Below are positions 8,293-15,879 of a stretch of DNA of 29,115 nt, piece by piece (position 1 is the stretch's first letter; each line of letters starts with the position of its first letter). The translations under genes and the position numbers were made by a program. The notes under the pieces are model-generated. The model was given only the letters and a program-made list of their open reading frames with translations, was not told where the DNA came from and searched no databases. The DNA comes from an uncultured Lachnospiraceae bacterium (GTDB lineage Bacteria > Bacillota > Clostridia > Lachnospirales > Lachnospiraceae): positions 1 through 29,115 of the forward strand of contig CAJOLO010000006.1 of assembly GCA_905235345.1 (NCBI GenBank), read 5' to 3'.

Positions 8293-8886
8293 ATGAAAAT
8301 ACTTGTACTTGCTGATGAAGAATCCAAGTACCTGTGGGACTATTATGAAAAAAGTAAGTTGGATGGTATTGATTTAATTATTTCATGCGGGGATTTGAAA
8401 CCGGAATATCTGACATTTCTCGCCACCCTGGCAACCGTACCTCTGCTTTATGTACACGGAAACCATGACGCTATCTATGACGAAAAACCGCCCGAGGGCT
8501 GCATCTGTATTGATGATACCGTCTATGAATATAAGGGTATACGCATCGCAGGACTGGGCGGTTCAATGTGCTATAATATGAAGAAGTACCAGTATACTGA
8601 AAAAGAAATGAAGTCACGGGTTCGTAAGCTCCGGTTCAAGATCATAAAACATAAAGGCATTGATATATTGGTAACTCACTCGCCTTCCGCCGGTTTTAAT
8701 GATGGTGAAGATATTCCTCATAAAGGCTTTGAAGTATTCAATACAATACTTAAAAAATATAAACCAAAGTACCATCTGCACGGTCATGTACACCTCAACT
8801 ACAACTGGGCTCAGAAACGCGAAAGCATTTATAATGATTATACTATCGTAATCAATGGTTACGAAAAATATATATTTGAATATTAG
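8293..8886 (+). CDS. Calcineurin-like metallophosphoesterase with altered first metal motif
   Basis: The product has 197 residues, with a start at ATG 8293 behind a near-perfect AAGGAGGATTATC. The metallophosphoesterase blocks appear in order: ISCGDLKPEYL (GD), VHGNHDAIYDE (GNHD), VTHSPSAGFND (third metal-ligand His) and LHGHVHLNY (GHxH). The first block, normally D-x-H, reads LADEES, so the histidine position holds Glu10. The enzyme may bind metal differently or be weak on generic substrates; the natural substrate (phosphodiester, nucleotide or protein) is not evident. It follows the ParB-BMP fusion in the only plus-strand unit of the window, which suggests a shared pathway. It ends 32 bp before the convergent antiporter gene with no obvious terminator hairpin. 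Confidence 0.88.
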   Translation: MKILVLADEESKYLWDYYEKSKLDGIDLIISCGDLKPEYLTFLATLATVPLLYVHGNHDAIYDEKPPEGCICIDDTVYEYKGIRIAGLGGSMCYNMKKYQYTEKEMKSRVRKLRFKIIKHKGIDILVTHSPSAGFNDGEDIPHKGFEVFNTILKKYKPKYHLHGHVHLNYNWAQKRESIYNDYTIVINGYEKYIFEY

Positions 8887-8918
8887 TAACTGTTTAGGCA
8901 GCATTTTGCAGCTTCTTA

Positions 8919-9854
8919 CTATTGAATCATCAGATATGTAAAATATCCGACATAACCCACAAGCATTGTAATACCCCCCACCCGGCTAAGCTTATGGTTC
9001 TTCAATACACATATCCATAACAAAACGCCTGCTGCAATTGATATAATTGCGTCAACAATAAAATTTTCAGCAAATGGAACAGGAGTTATAAGTGCAGTGG
9101 TACCTGTCACGAACAAGATGTTGAACATATTGCTTCCCACAATATTACCGATTGCGATATCTGCCTTGCCTCGTCTTGCAGCAGTAACAGAAGTCACAAG
9201 TTCAGGTAATGAAGTACCTAATGCCACAATCGTAAGACCAATAAATCTCTCACTTAAATGTGCTGCCTTTGCAATTGCCGTTGCTGCGGCGACCGCGACA
9301 TCACTGCCTTTAACTATAAGCACAACTCCAATCACAACCAGTATAATCAACAACCATACCGGCTTTTTCTTTTCTTCCTCAGGCGATTCCTCCTTATTAT
9401 TCTTCGCCATAATGAACAGATAAACAAGATACACTATAAATGCTGCCCACAATAAAACTCCCTCAATGAAACTTATGGCATTTCCTGTATAGCCAAACAC
9501 AAGAAGAAGTATAGAAACAAAAAGCATATAAGGAATCTCATATTTAACCGTCGAGTCTGCAACTGCAATCGCAACTATAACGGATGTTATACCCAATATG
9601 ACAAGGACATTCATAATATTACTTCCAACTACATTTCCAATTGTAATATCCGCATTGCCTTTTGTCGCTGCTGTAATACTTACTGCCGCCTCAGGGGCAG
9701 AAGTTCCCATTGCAACTATCGTAAGACCTATGACCAACTGTGGAATTCCGAATTTCTCAGCTATTCCGGCAGCACCATCCACAAACCAATCAGCTCCTTT
9801 AACCAGCATTATGAAACCCAGAATAAGAAGTAAAAACTGTACAATTAATTCCAT
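8919..9854 (-). CDS. CaCA-family Na+/Ca2+ (cation/cation) antiporter, YrbG type
   Basis: This integral membrane protein has 311 residues and about ten hydrophobic segments. It contains the two inverted alpha repeats of the Ca2+/cation antiporter superfamily: VAMGTSAPEAAVSIT with GNVVGSNIMN (residues 47-82), and VALGTSLPELVTSVT with GNIVGSNMFN (210-245). The Glu in each GTSxPE is the expected cation ligand. A short charged cytoplasmic loop (EESPEEEKKK, about 155-164) divides the halves. The start at ATG 9854 follows GAGGAGGAGATTAGC; the open frame extends upstream without another good site. The gene starts 50 bp after the aminopeptidase stop, so the two are probably co-transcribed. The transported ions (Ca2+ out against Na+ or H+) are inferred from the family. 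Confidence 0.92.
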   Translation of the reverse strand: MELIVQFLLLILGFIMLVKGADWFVDGAAGIAEKFGIPQLVIGLTIVAMGTSAPEAAVSITAATKGNADITIGNVVGSNIMNVLVILGITSVIVAIAVADSTVKYEIPYMLFVSILLLVFGYTGNAISFIEGVLLWAAFIVYLVYLFIMAKNNKEESPEEEKKKPVWLLIILVVIGVVLIVKGSDVAVAAATAIAKAAHLSERFIGLTIVALGTSLPELVTSVTAARRGKADIAIGNIVGSNMFNILFVTGTTALITPVPFAENFIVDAIISIAAGVLLWICVLKNHKLSRVGGITMLVGYVGYFTYLMIQ

Positions 9855-9904
9855 GCTAATCTCCTCCTCTATGTTTAATCTAATTATAAAATATATTTGT
9901 TTAT

Positions 9905-12019
9905 TCATGAACGTCCCATGCATTCATCTGTTTCAGTTCCAAACGGCTCATTTAACATCTCGCATCCCGGAAGCACAAACCGTCCGTCTTTAATTATCAT
10001 AACCTCTCTTCCGTCAGCTCGAACACTTATAATTGAGGCAAGCTCATCATACGGAATTGTGATATCAGTATGACAGTCAAAATATGCATTGTCAGGATCC
10101 GTATCTCTTAAAAGCGAACACTCATTGTCTTTTGCAACAATTTCTTTTCCATCGGGATTATATAACTTAAGTTCCTCTCCCCTGCTGTAGCAGGTATCCC
10201 CCACCGCAAAATGAGGACCCATCTTCTCAGCTATAAGAATAGGCAACATATATACTATATTAAACTTATTCGCCAGTACATAAGCTGTAGTATTCGTTCC
10301 AATTGCAAATTCACCAATAGGAAGTGTTTCTCTGTTATAGAGAACATTTTCTTTGATATATGCTTTATTCTCCTCCTCTGTGTCAAAGTTATCACATGTA
10401 TATTCCTTAACCTTACCATCCTCAAATGTAATTTTAAGATTCTTGTATTTCAATTCATTAAGATACACCTCGGAAACATTAAGTACACCATGTGTTCCCG
10501 TAAGCTTGGGAGAAGTGAACACCTCACCGACAGGAATATTAACATCAGCAGTACAGTTCTCAAAATTGGTCTCTTTTTCAGGATTCTTGAGGTCATGCAT
10601 CATCACCGTCATATCGGTACAATTATCGCCCTTGCCAATCACTCGAACCTTGACCGCCTTGTCAAGCTCATCTATAAGATATTGGTGAACCTTCTTATAT
10701 GCCTCGTTATCAAGAGTATTCACCTCAACTATCGCATCAAAAACTTCAGGAAAATTATTTCCAATCTCAGGAAGCGGGTAAGCTATTATCGTGAAGCTGT
10801 ACTCACTTTGAGGAATGTATTCATTTACTATCCTTGAACACTCCGTCGTTGAATACACAGAAAGCTTCTGCTGTTTATCAGAAAGCCTGATACTTTCCTT
10901 CTTATTAGCAGGTTCGAAGGGTTTCTCTCCAAACACCTCAATAACCGCAGGGCCGGCATACTCTTTCGCAAGCTGCTTTCTGCTTTCATACGAATTTTTC
11001 ATTATCGTGATCTTTCTTTCCACAAAAGCCTTATCAAAAAATAATGCCTCGTCCATTCTGTGATCATAATCATACTGTTTGTTAGGTGATGTCGCAGCAT
11101 ATCCCGGGCGCAGAGTAAGTCTTCTGTTAACTCTTGCGATTGGTGCACGATAAATCACCGGCTTAAGTCCCATCTTCTCAAACTGAAGTATAGCAGCCTT
11201 AACCATTCTCTCCTGCCCGATAAAATATCTTATATTAACAGTCTTCTTCTTTGAGAGGTCTATTCCTGCAATTCTAAAACCTTCCTCATAACCATGGGTA
11301 TATGTGTATGCCATACTGTCAATTTTCTCCTGTGGCAAACCATTTAAGAATCTTGCAAGTTCAATCTCATTGTCGGATACATATTCACCGAATTTATAAA
11401 GATATCTGATATCAGCAAGATCGCTTTCCATGATTATATCTGCAGCAAATGATAATTCCGGATCAAGCATCTCACGCACCCTGTAATCTATCATCATCTC
11501 AGCATAATCATTCACATAATAATACAACACATCCTTAAGCTCTTTAATCTCAGGCATTCCGTCTTCAAACAAACAAAGCACCTCGACATATAGCTCCAAT
11601 AAAATCGTAAGCTCAGTGTACCTGTACTCCACAGCATATATTATTCCACTCCGAAGTTCCGCATAGAGAAAGCTCAAAAGTTTTCCATATTCATCTCCAA
11701 GCTTGGCACCGGCATACTCGGGATTGGCATAGCTTGTCTCATAAGCACCCCCACAGGCAAGAATATCCGCATAAAGTCTTTCATTCCAATCAGAAAGAGT
11801 TTCCGCATCGGCATTATCCAGTCCCCCGTTACTTACAAACAATTTCCAATCATTAATCATAAGCAAAAAATCTGCTGTCTTACTAAAGTAATCCACAAAA
11901 TCACCCGGCAGTAATTGCGTATCACTTCCATCAGAAAAAGCCTTGATTCTTTCAATCATAAGTTCATATCGTTCTGCCACACTCTCATTATGTTCTTTGA
12001 ATAATTCCTTATATTTCAC
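9905..12019 (-). CDS. M29-type aminopeptidase with a long N-terminal extension
   Basis: The product has 704 residues. The C-terminal half carries the metal-ligand pattern of M29 (AmpS/aminopeptidase T) metallopeptidases: NIPVGEVFTSPKLTGTHG (Glu499), IGEFAIGTNT (Glu570), GPHFAVGDTCYSRG (His603) and DCHTDITI (His650, Asp652). These enzymes remove N-terminal residues from peptides in the cytoplasm. Typical M29 proteins have about 370-410 residues, so the first ~250-300 residues here are an extra helical, acidic region that I cannot assign. The start is GTG 12019, with AAAGGATTAAGAGT upstream; there is no signal peptide. A TATAAT at about 12040-12045 on the minus strand, with a weak -35, could be its promoter. 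The antiporter gene follows within 50 bp. Confidence 0.85.
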   Translation of the reverse strand: MKYKELFKEHNESVAERYELMIERIKAFSDGSDTQLLPGDFVDYFSKTADFLLMINDWKLFVSNGGLDNADAETLSDWNERLYADILACGGAYETSYANPEYAGAKLGDEYGKLLSFLYAELRSGIIYAVEYRYTELTILLELYVEVLCLFEDGMPEIKELKDVLYYYVNDYAEMMIDYRVREMLDPELSFAADIIMESDLADIRYLYKFGEYVSDNEIELARFLNGLPQEKIDSMAYTYTHGYEEGFRIAGIDLSKKKTVNIRYFIGQERMVKAAILQFEKMGLKPVIYRAPIARVNRRLTLRPGYAATSPNKQYDYDHRMDEALFFDKAFVERKITIMKNSYESRKQLAKEYAGPAVIEVFGEKPFEPANKKESIRLSDKQQKLSVYSTTECSRIVNEYIPQSEYSFTIIAYPLPEIGNNFPEVFDAIVEVNTLDNEAYKKVHQYLIDELDKAVKVRVIGKGDNCTDMTVMMHDLKNPEKETNFENCTADVNIPVGEVFTSPKLTGTHGVLNVSEVYLNELKYKNLKITFEDGKVKEYTCDNFDTEEENKAYIKENVLYNRETLPIGEFAIGTNTTAYVLANKFNIVYMLPILIAEKMGPHFAVGDTCYSRGEELKLYNPDGKEIVAKDNECSLLRDTDPDNAYFDCHTDITIPYDELASIISVRADGREVMIIKDGRFVLPGCEMLNEPFGTETDECMGRS

Positions 12020-12107
12020 ACTCTTAATCCTTTCATTTTCATTATATATTTACATTGTTTTTAACGTCACTTTTTTTTCGTGTGTTTTTCACAAAATGTC
12101 GGTTCGT

Positions 12108-12167
12108 GCGTTCCTGCTACAGAATACACTCAAGGCCTACAGACATCTTCATCTGTACATTCCCGTA
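12108..12167 (-). repeat. Intergenic repeat, copy A (downstream of DUF6142 gene)
   Basis: This is about 60 bp immediately 3' of the DUF6142-like stop, and is roughly three-quarters identical by eye to copy B at 13035-13096 in the same orientation. Shared blocks on the plus strand include GAATACAC, ATCTTCATCT and CATTCC. No convincing hairpin is conserved between copies. Function is unknown. Confidence 0.6.
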
Positions 12168-12173
12168 CCCAAA

Positions 12174-12485
12174 TCACATCCATCCAATAACATACAATAT
12201 AATTGATGTTATAAGAAAAATCCCGTTAATGATACCCGAAACTCTCTTCATGACGATTCCGCCATCCGGAGATTTCCACGCACTCTTGCAAAATACCATT
12301 CCGGTAAATGCCATAAGAAGACCTGCAAAGCCTAAAATCCCCACAGCTCTGGGGCCTTTTCCCTGATACGAATATGATAATATTACGGCTGCAACCTGAC
12401 ATCCAAATGATATCCCTGCAAGCACACATGAGATGACCGAATCAATACTTACACTTTTAACACTATATACATTTTTCTTGATCAT
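12174..12485 (-). CDS. Small membrane protein, DUF6142-like
   Basis: The product has 103 residues with three hydrophobic segments (about 14-36, 45-64 and 82-102). The middle part, GPRAVGILGFAGLLMAFTG, is glycine-rich. I associate this layout with the DUF6142 family of small Lachnospiraceae membrane proteins, but the assignment comes from memory of overall pattern. The start ATG at 12485 overlaps the VanZ stop by four bases (ATGA), so translation is probably coupled and the two proteins are likely made together. Role unknown. Confidence 0.7.
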   Translation of the reverse strand: MIKKNVYSVKSVSIDSVISCVLAGISFGCQVAAVILSYSYQGKGPRAVGILGFAGLLMAFTGMVFCKSAWKSPDGGIVMKRVSGIINGIFLITSIILYVIGWM

Positions 12486-12955
12486 TCACGTTCACTCCTT
12501 CGATTTATCAGCAGTAAAATATAGTATACTATAAATCCTAAAAAACCTCCTAAGGTATTCAGAATTATATCATCAACATCAAAAACCCCGATTCTTCCTA
12601 TAAACTGTATAAATTCAACTTCCAGACTGAATATAAAAGTATAAATTGTTGCTTCATACCATCTCACTCTCCTGTTAAGCACCCAGCGTATCAATGCACC
12701 AAATGGCATAAATGCAACAATATTTCCCAAAAGATTAATGCATGACATCATAGGACCTATCGTATCCCAATAAAATATAAATCTTTTTATCTCCTGAAAC
12801 GGAATCAGATTATAAGCATAACTGCCACGACCTATATTTCTGCCGAAATCATCTGAAAGAAACAGAAAATATACCAAAAATACCATGTATATACAAAATA
12901 ATATTCTGCTAATAATTCTGATAATTTTTCTTTTCTTCATAGCTAGTCGACCCAT
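12482..12955 (-). CDS. VanZ-family membrane protein
   Basis: This protein of 157 residues has four to five transmembrane segments. VanZ-family features are visible: NLIPFQEIKRF after the first membrane helix, NLLGNIVAFMPFGAL, then SLEVEFIQFIGRIGVFDVDDIILNTLGGFLGF with the acidic residues typical of the family. The founding VanZ gives low-level teicoplanin resistance; most homologues have no proven role and are presumed to act at the cell envelope. The start is ATG 12955; ATG 12940 is an alternative, and neither has a strong ribosome binding site. The gene overlaps the downstream DUF6142-like gene by ATGA and lies 159 bp after the LTA-synthase-like gene. That gap holds copy B of the repeat. 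Confidence 0.9.
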   Translation of the reverse strand: MGRLAMKKRKIIRIISRILFCIYMVFLVYFLFLSDDFGRNIGRGSYAYNLIPFQEIKRFIFYWDTIGPMMSCINLLGNIVAFMPFGALIRWVLNRRVRWYEATIYTFIFSLEVEFIQFIGRIGVFDVDDIILNTLGGFLGFIVYYILLLINRRSERE

Positions 12956-13034
12956 ACCCTAAACTCTTATATTTTATCACCCCGCACGAATCCGCATACA
13001 TGGTGTATCACTTATATATTCAAGAACGCCTCAT

Positions 13035-13096
13035 GTGTTCTTGCCACCGAATACACGTCAGGACTCTCCCGATATCTTCATCTTTGCATTCCTGTA
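13035..13096 (-). repeat. Intergenic repeat, copy B (downstream of LTA-synthase-like gene)
   Basis: This is about 62 bp starting some 20 bp after the LTA-synthase-like stop, in the same orientation and relative position as copy A. It overlaps a 7-bp inverted repeat, CAAGAAC (13021-13027) and GTTCTTG (13037-13043), which is not conserved in copy A. The two copies flank the VanZ-DUF6142 pair. Confidence 0.6.
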
Positions 13097-13114
13097 AGCG
13101 AATTCTCTTTTTGC

Positions 13115-15790
13115 CTAATTCCCTGTTGTTGAACTCCCGGTTATTGTGTTCTCATCTGTTGTATTCTCTGCACCTGAATTCCCGGTTGTTGTATCCTCTG
13201 CTGTTGTATTCTCTGCACCTGAATTCCCGGTTGTTGTATTCTCTGCACCCGAATTTCCGGTTGTTGTATTTTCAGTTGTTGTATCCTCTGCACTTGAATT
13301 CTCAATAGTCATATCTTCCGAAGAATCTTCACTCTGAATAAGAGAATATTTCTCCGTAAACGAAAGAGGTATATGGTCATCACCGACCTGTACAACACAT
13401 ATCTCTTTTGCATTATCAAGAGCATCCTTCGGTATCATAAGCGTTTGATAGTTCAAATAAGTAGTTTCAACTGCTTTACCATCAACCCACACCTCTGAAA
13501 ATGCATTAAATCCCTTTCCCTTTACATATTTCCCAAAGGCACTTTCTTCAATTCCTTCAACAACTATATCTCTTATACCAAGCTTCATATCAGTCTGCGG
13601 AAAAGGATTATGACCATCAAAGGCATAATCTTCTCCGTATAATGTATCATATTCCAACATTTCCAATTTATTCAGATAATCTTCCTGATCAGCCTGATAC
13701 ATATATTTACTGTGAAAATGCTGCATAAGACCACCATCAATCCTTAAGCGGTCAAATATATAGGTACTTGCCTGATAAGACTTCAACTCTTTATATTGGC
13801 GTTTAAGACCTATGTTATCCCACATTACCCACTCAGTCTGATAAAGATTGATATTTCTAAGATCAGACTCTTGGAGATTAAGGCTTGGCAAATGGTCTCC
13901 ATACATGAACACAACAGTGGGTTCATCAAGTTTTTCCAATCCCGCAATAAGATCCTTAATCATATTGTCCGTTTCACGACACTGATTAATGTAATATTCC
14001 CACGCAGCTTCCTTAGCTGTATCACCCTCATACTCTCCTGTAAAATAACACCCAATATGAGTGAGCGTATCTGTATGCTTCTTAGGATAGCGTCCATGTG
14101 CCTGAACTGTTATAGTTGTAATATAATCTCTTCCCTCTGTCTGTCGCATACGTTCAATCATCTCGTTGTCAAGAACACTATCCTTAGCCCAGCCTCTCGG
14201 AGTATATTGCAGAAAATACATGTGTTCCATTGCTGTAAACACATCAAATCCCAGATTGGAATAATCAATATATCTCTCATAAAATGTAGCATCATTATTA
14301 TGAAAGCCTGCCGTTGCATATCCATATCGTTTAAGATCATATGCCATGCTGTCACAGGTCTGACTTTTCATTATCGTCTTGAACGGATACTCACCGGCAC
14401 CAAAGAACTGGGTACTCATTCCGGTCTGAACTTCAAACTCTGTATTGGCGGTACCTGCACCTACCGCTGGAACAGTGAATAACCCTGTCGAATATCTTTC
14501 CTTGAGATTAGCAAGTGTCGGCATTACTCTTTCCGTCACACGAAGATCCTTCATATACTTAGTATCAAAAATAGACTCCAATTGTATTACTATTATATTC
14601 GGATATTTCTTTGTAGCCGGTTCGTTCTTATAGTATTTATCATCTTCCTCTTCCGAATTATCTTCTGCTGTAGTCTTATCTTTTTCCTTATAAGCTCCCT
14701 CTACTTTGTTCCCGTCATTCTCCGTTGAAGCTGCCTCTACTGTATTCCCCTCTTGTTCTTCAACATATGCTCCGGACATCTTCGTAGAATCACCGGCTTC
14801 TTCTGCCTGAACATCCGAATCTTCCTGATCAGTTTCTTGCTGCCTGTCAATATTCTCATCCGTTATATCGTCAGCGCCGCCATTTACATTCCCGGTTGTT
14901 GTATCCTTATTCTCAGAAATCGCACTTTCAGTTGCTATGCTATCCTCATTTTCTTCTTTTGTAACGAATACAACATCATCTTTATTATAATGAAGCCCAT
15001 CTGTTATATCGCGAACTGCCTGCCCACTGTAATTCTTAGGACGACTGATACCCACATCAATTATACTGTTTGAAAAACAATACGCAAAGCCGTAATCATT
15101 ATACGCATAAGCCAGATTTCCGAAATTATCGGATACGGTATTGGTATCTACCGCTACCTTTGTCAATGTATATACCATAAACAAACACATACATACATAA
15201 GCCGATGCACGGAATGGCCTTCTTTTACTTTTTGATTTGGGAAGTTTTATATATAGATATACAAGCAGTAAAACGACCAAAATTATACCGATTGCAGAAA
15301 GTAACATCTGCCATTTAGTCATATATTTATCAAGCATTGTCAGTACATTCCGTATCATCAGAATATCAATTGCTGAAAATGGTGTTGTTCTAAAGCACAA
15401 CACAATCCAGTTTGCAAATGCAGAAATGATCCACATCGCACACACAAATATCGTAGCGAAAATCTTTCGCTTTGCAAACAAAACCAGAGATAAAGTCACA
15501 AATATAATAAATGCATTATATAAAAACACCATCGGAGATTCCATGATAAAATAAAAAGGCTTAACAAACGAATGTCTTGACAGTACCTCTAACACATAAT
15601 TAAGTATAATTGCAAGAATCGAAAAACCAACGGCTGGAATCTTAACAACCTTAATAAATCTCTGTACTCCTTTTTTATTCATTAGTCGTTGAAATAATTT
15701 ATCTGATTTATTGTCAGACACTTTAATCGTGCTTTTTACTGTTTGATGTTGTTTTTTGCTATGTTTTTTATTATTTTTTTTCTTTCCCAT
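13115..15790 (-). CDS. LTA synthase-like membrane phosphoglycerol transferase (sulfatase fold) with repetitive C-terminal tail
   Basis: The product has 891 residues. A basic N-terminus (MGKKKNNKKHSKK) is followed by about five membrane helices up to residue ~212. The extracellular alkaline-phosphatase-fold domain carries IIVIQLESIFD (metal ligand Glu405), AGTANTEFEVQTG (likely nucleophile Thr447, aligning with LtaS Thr300) and MYGDHLPSL (metal-binding Asp-His). LtaS-type enzymes transfer glycerol-phosphate from phosphatidylglycerol onto a polymer or glycolipid. Two low-complexity regions are unusual: an acidic linker of ~118 residues (about 276-393) between membrane and catalytic parts, and a tail of ~60 residues built from AENTT and TGNSG modules. 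Start ATG 15790 has GGGAGACG in front, directly after a small CAGAG/CTCTG hairpin. It lies 89 bp after the esterase gene and probably in the same operon. Confidence 0.9.
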   Translation of the reverse strand: MGKKKNNKKHSKKQHQTVKSTIKVSDNKSDKLFQRLMNKKGVQRFIKVVKIPAVGFSILAIILNYVLEVLSRHSFVKPFYFIMESPMVFLYNAFIIFVTLSLVLFAKRKIFATIFVCAMWIISAFANWIVLCFRTTPFSAIDILMIRNVLTMLDKYMTKWQMLLSAIGIILVVLLLVYLYIKLPKSKSKRRPFRASAYVCMCLFMVYTLTKVAVDTNTVSDNFGNLAYAYNDYGFAYCFSNSIIDVGISRPKNYSGQAVRDITDGLHYNKDDVVFVTKEENEDSIATESAISENKDTTTGNVNGGADDITDENIDRQQETDQEDSDVQAEEAGDSTKMSGAYVEEQEGNTVEAASTENDGNKVEGAYKEKDKTTAEDNSEEEDDKYYKNEPATKKYPNIIVIQLESIFDTKYMKDLRVTERVMPTLANLKERYSTGLFTVPAVGAGTANTEFEVQTGMSTQFFGAGEYPFKTIMKSQTCDSMAYDLKRYGYATAGFHNNDATFYERYIDYSNLGFDVFTAMEHMYFLQYTPRGWAKDSVLDNEMIERMRQTEGRDYITTITVQAHGRYPKKHTDTLTHIGCYFTGEYEGDTAKEAAWEYYINQCRETDNMIKDLIAGLEKLDEPTVVFMYGDHLPSLNLQESDLRNINLYQTEWVMWDNIGLKRQYKELKSYQASTYIFDRLRIDGGLMQHFHSKYMYQADQEDYLNKLEMLEYDTLYGEDYAFDGHNPFPQTDMKLGIRDIVVEGIEESAFGKYVKGKGFNAFSEVWVDGKAVETTYLNYQTLMIPKDALDNAKEICVVQVGDDHIPLSFTEKYSLIQSEDSSEDMTIENSSAEDTTTENTTTGNSGAENTTTGNSGAENTTAEDTTTGNSGAENTTDENTITGSSTTGN
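13161..13310 (-). repeat. Modular 15-bp repeats coding the tail of the LTA-synthase-like protein
   Basis: Ten 15-bp modules lie in register. The 30-bp units at 13161-13190 and 13206-13235 are identical and the unit at 13236-13265 differs at two positions; 15-bp half-units separate them. Each module encodes five residues (AENTT, AEDTT or TGNSG), so gain or loss keeps the reading frame. A nearly identical stretch (CCCGGTTGTTGTATCC) recurs in the internal linker of the same gene near 14891-14906. Confidence 0.9.
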
Positions 15791-15879
15791 TATTCGTCTC
15801 CCAGAGGCATCTCTGCCGGATCCATTCGTAGTCAATGCTTACCATCAAGACTCACTCGCAACAATCATGATGCTAATTT

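Noticed and set aside
8887..8918. GCAGC repeats between convergent phosphoesterase and antiporter genes as a bidirectional terminator
   Set aside because: The two GCAGC copies are direct, not inverted, so they cannot form a stem.
9598..9993. Antisense frame over the antiporter with regular hydrophobic residues
   Set aside because: Membrane-protein genes often give hydrophobic antisense frames; there is no ribosome binding site.
10211..10837. Open frame of 208 codons on the plus strand, antisense to the aminopeptidase gene
   Set aside because: It has no ribosome binding site, its composition is that of a shadow of the coding strand, and the minus strand has a convincing M29 enzyme.
13021..13043. 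CAAGAAC/GTTCTTG hairpin as terminator of the LTA-synthase-like gene
   Set aside because: The stem is only 7 bp, no U run follows on the minus strand, and it is absent from the related element copy at 12108.
13161..13310. Regular repeats considered as a possible CRISPR array
   Set aside because: Units are contiguous 15-bp coding modules without unique spacers, in frame with an enzyme tail.
13796..14482. Open frame of 228 codons antisense to the LTA-synthase-like gene
   Set aside because: It lies fully inside the catalytic domain coding region, with no start signal and no recognisable domain.
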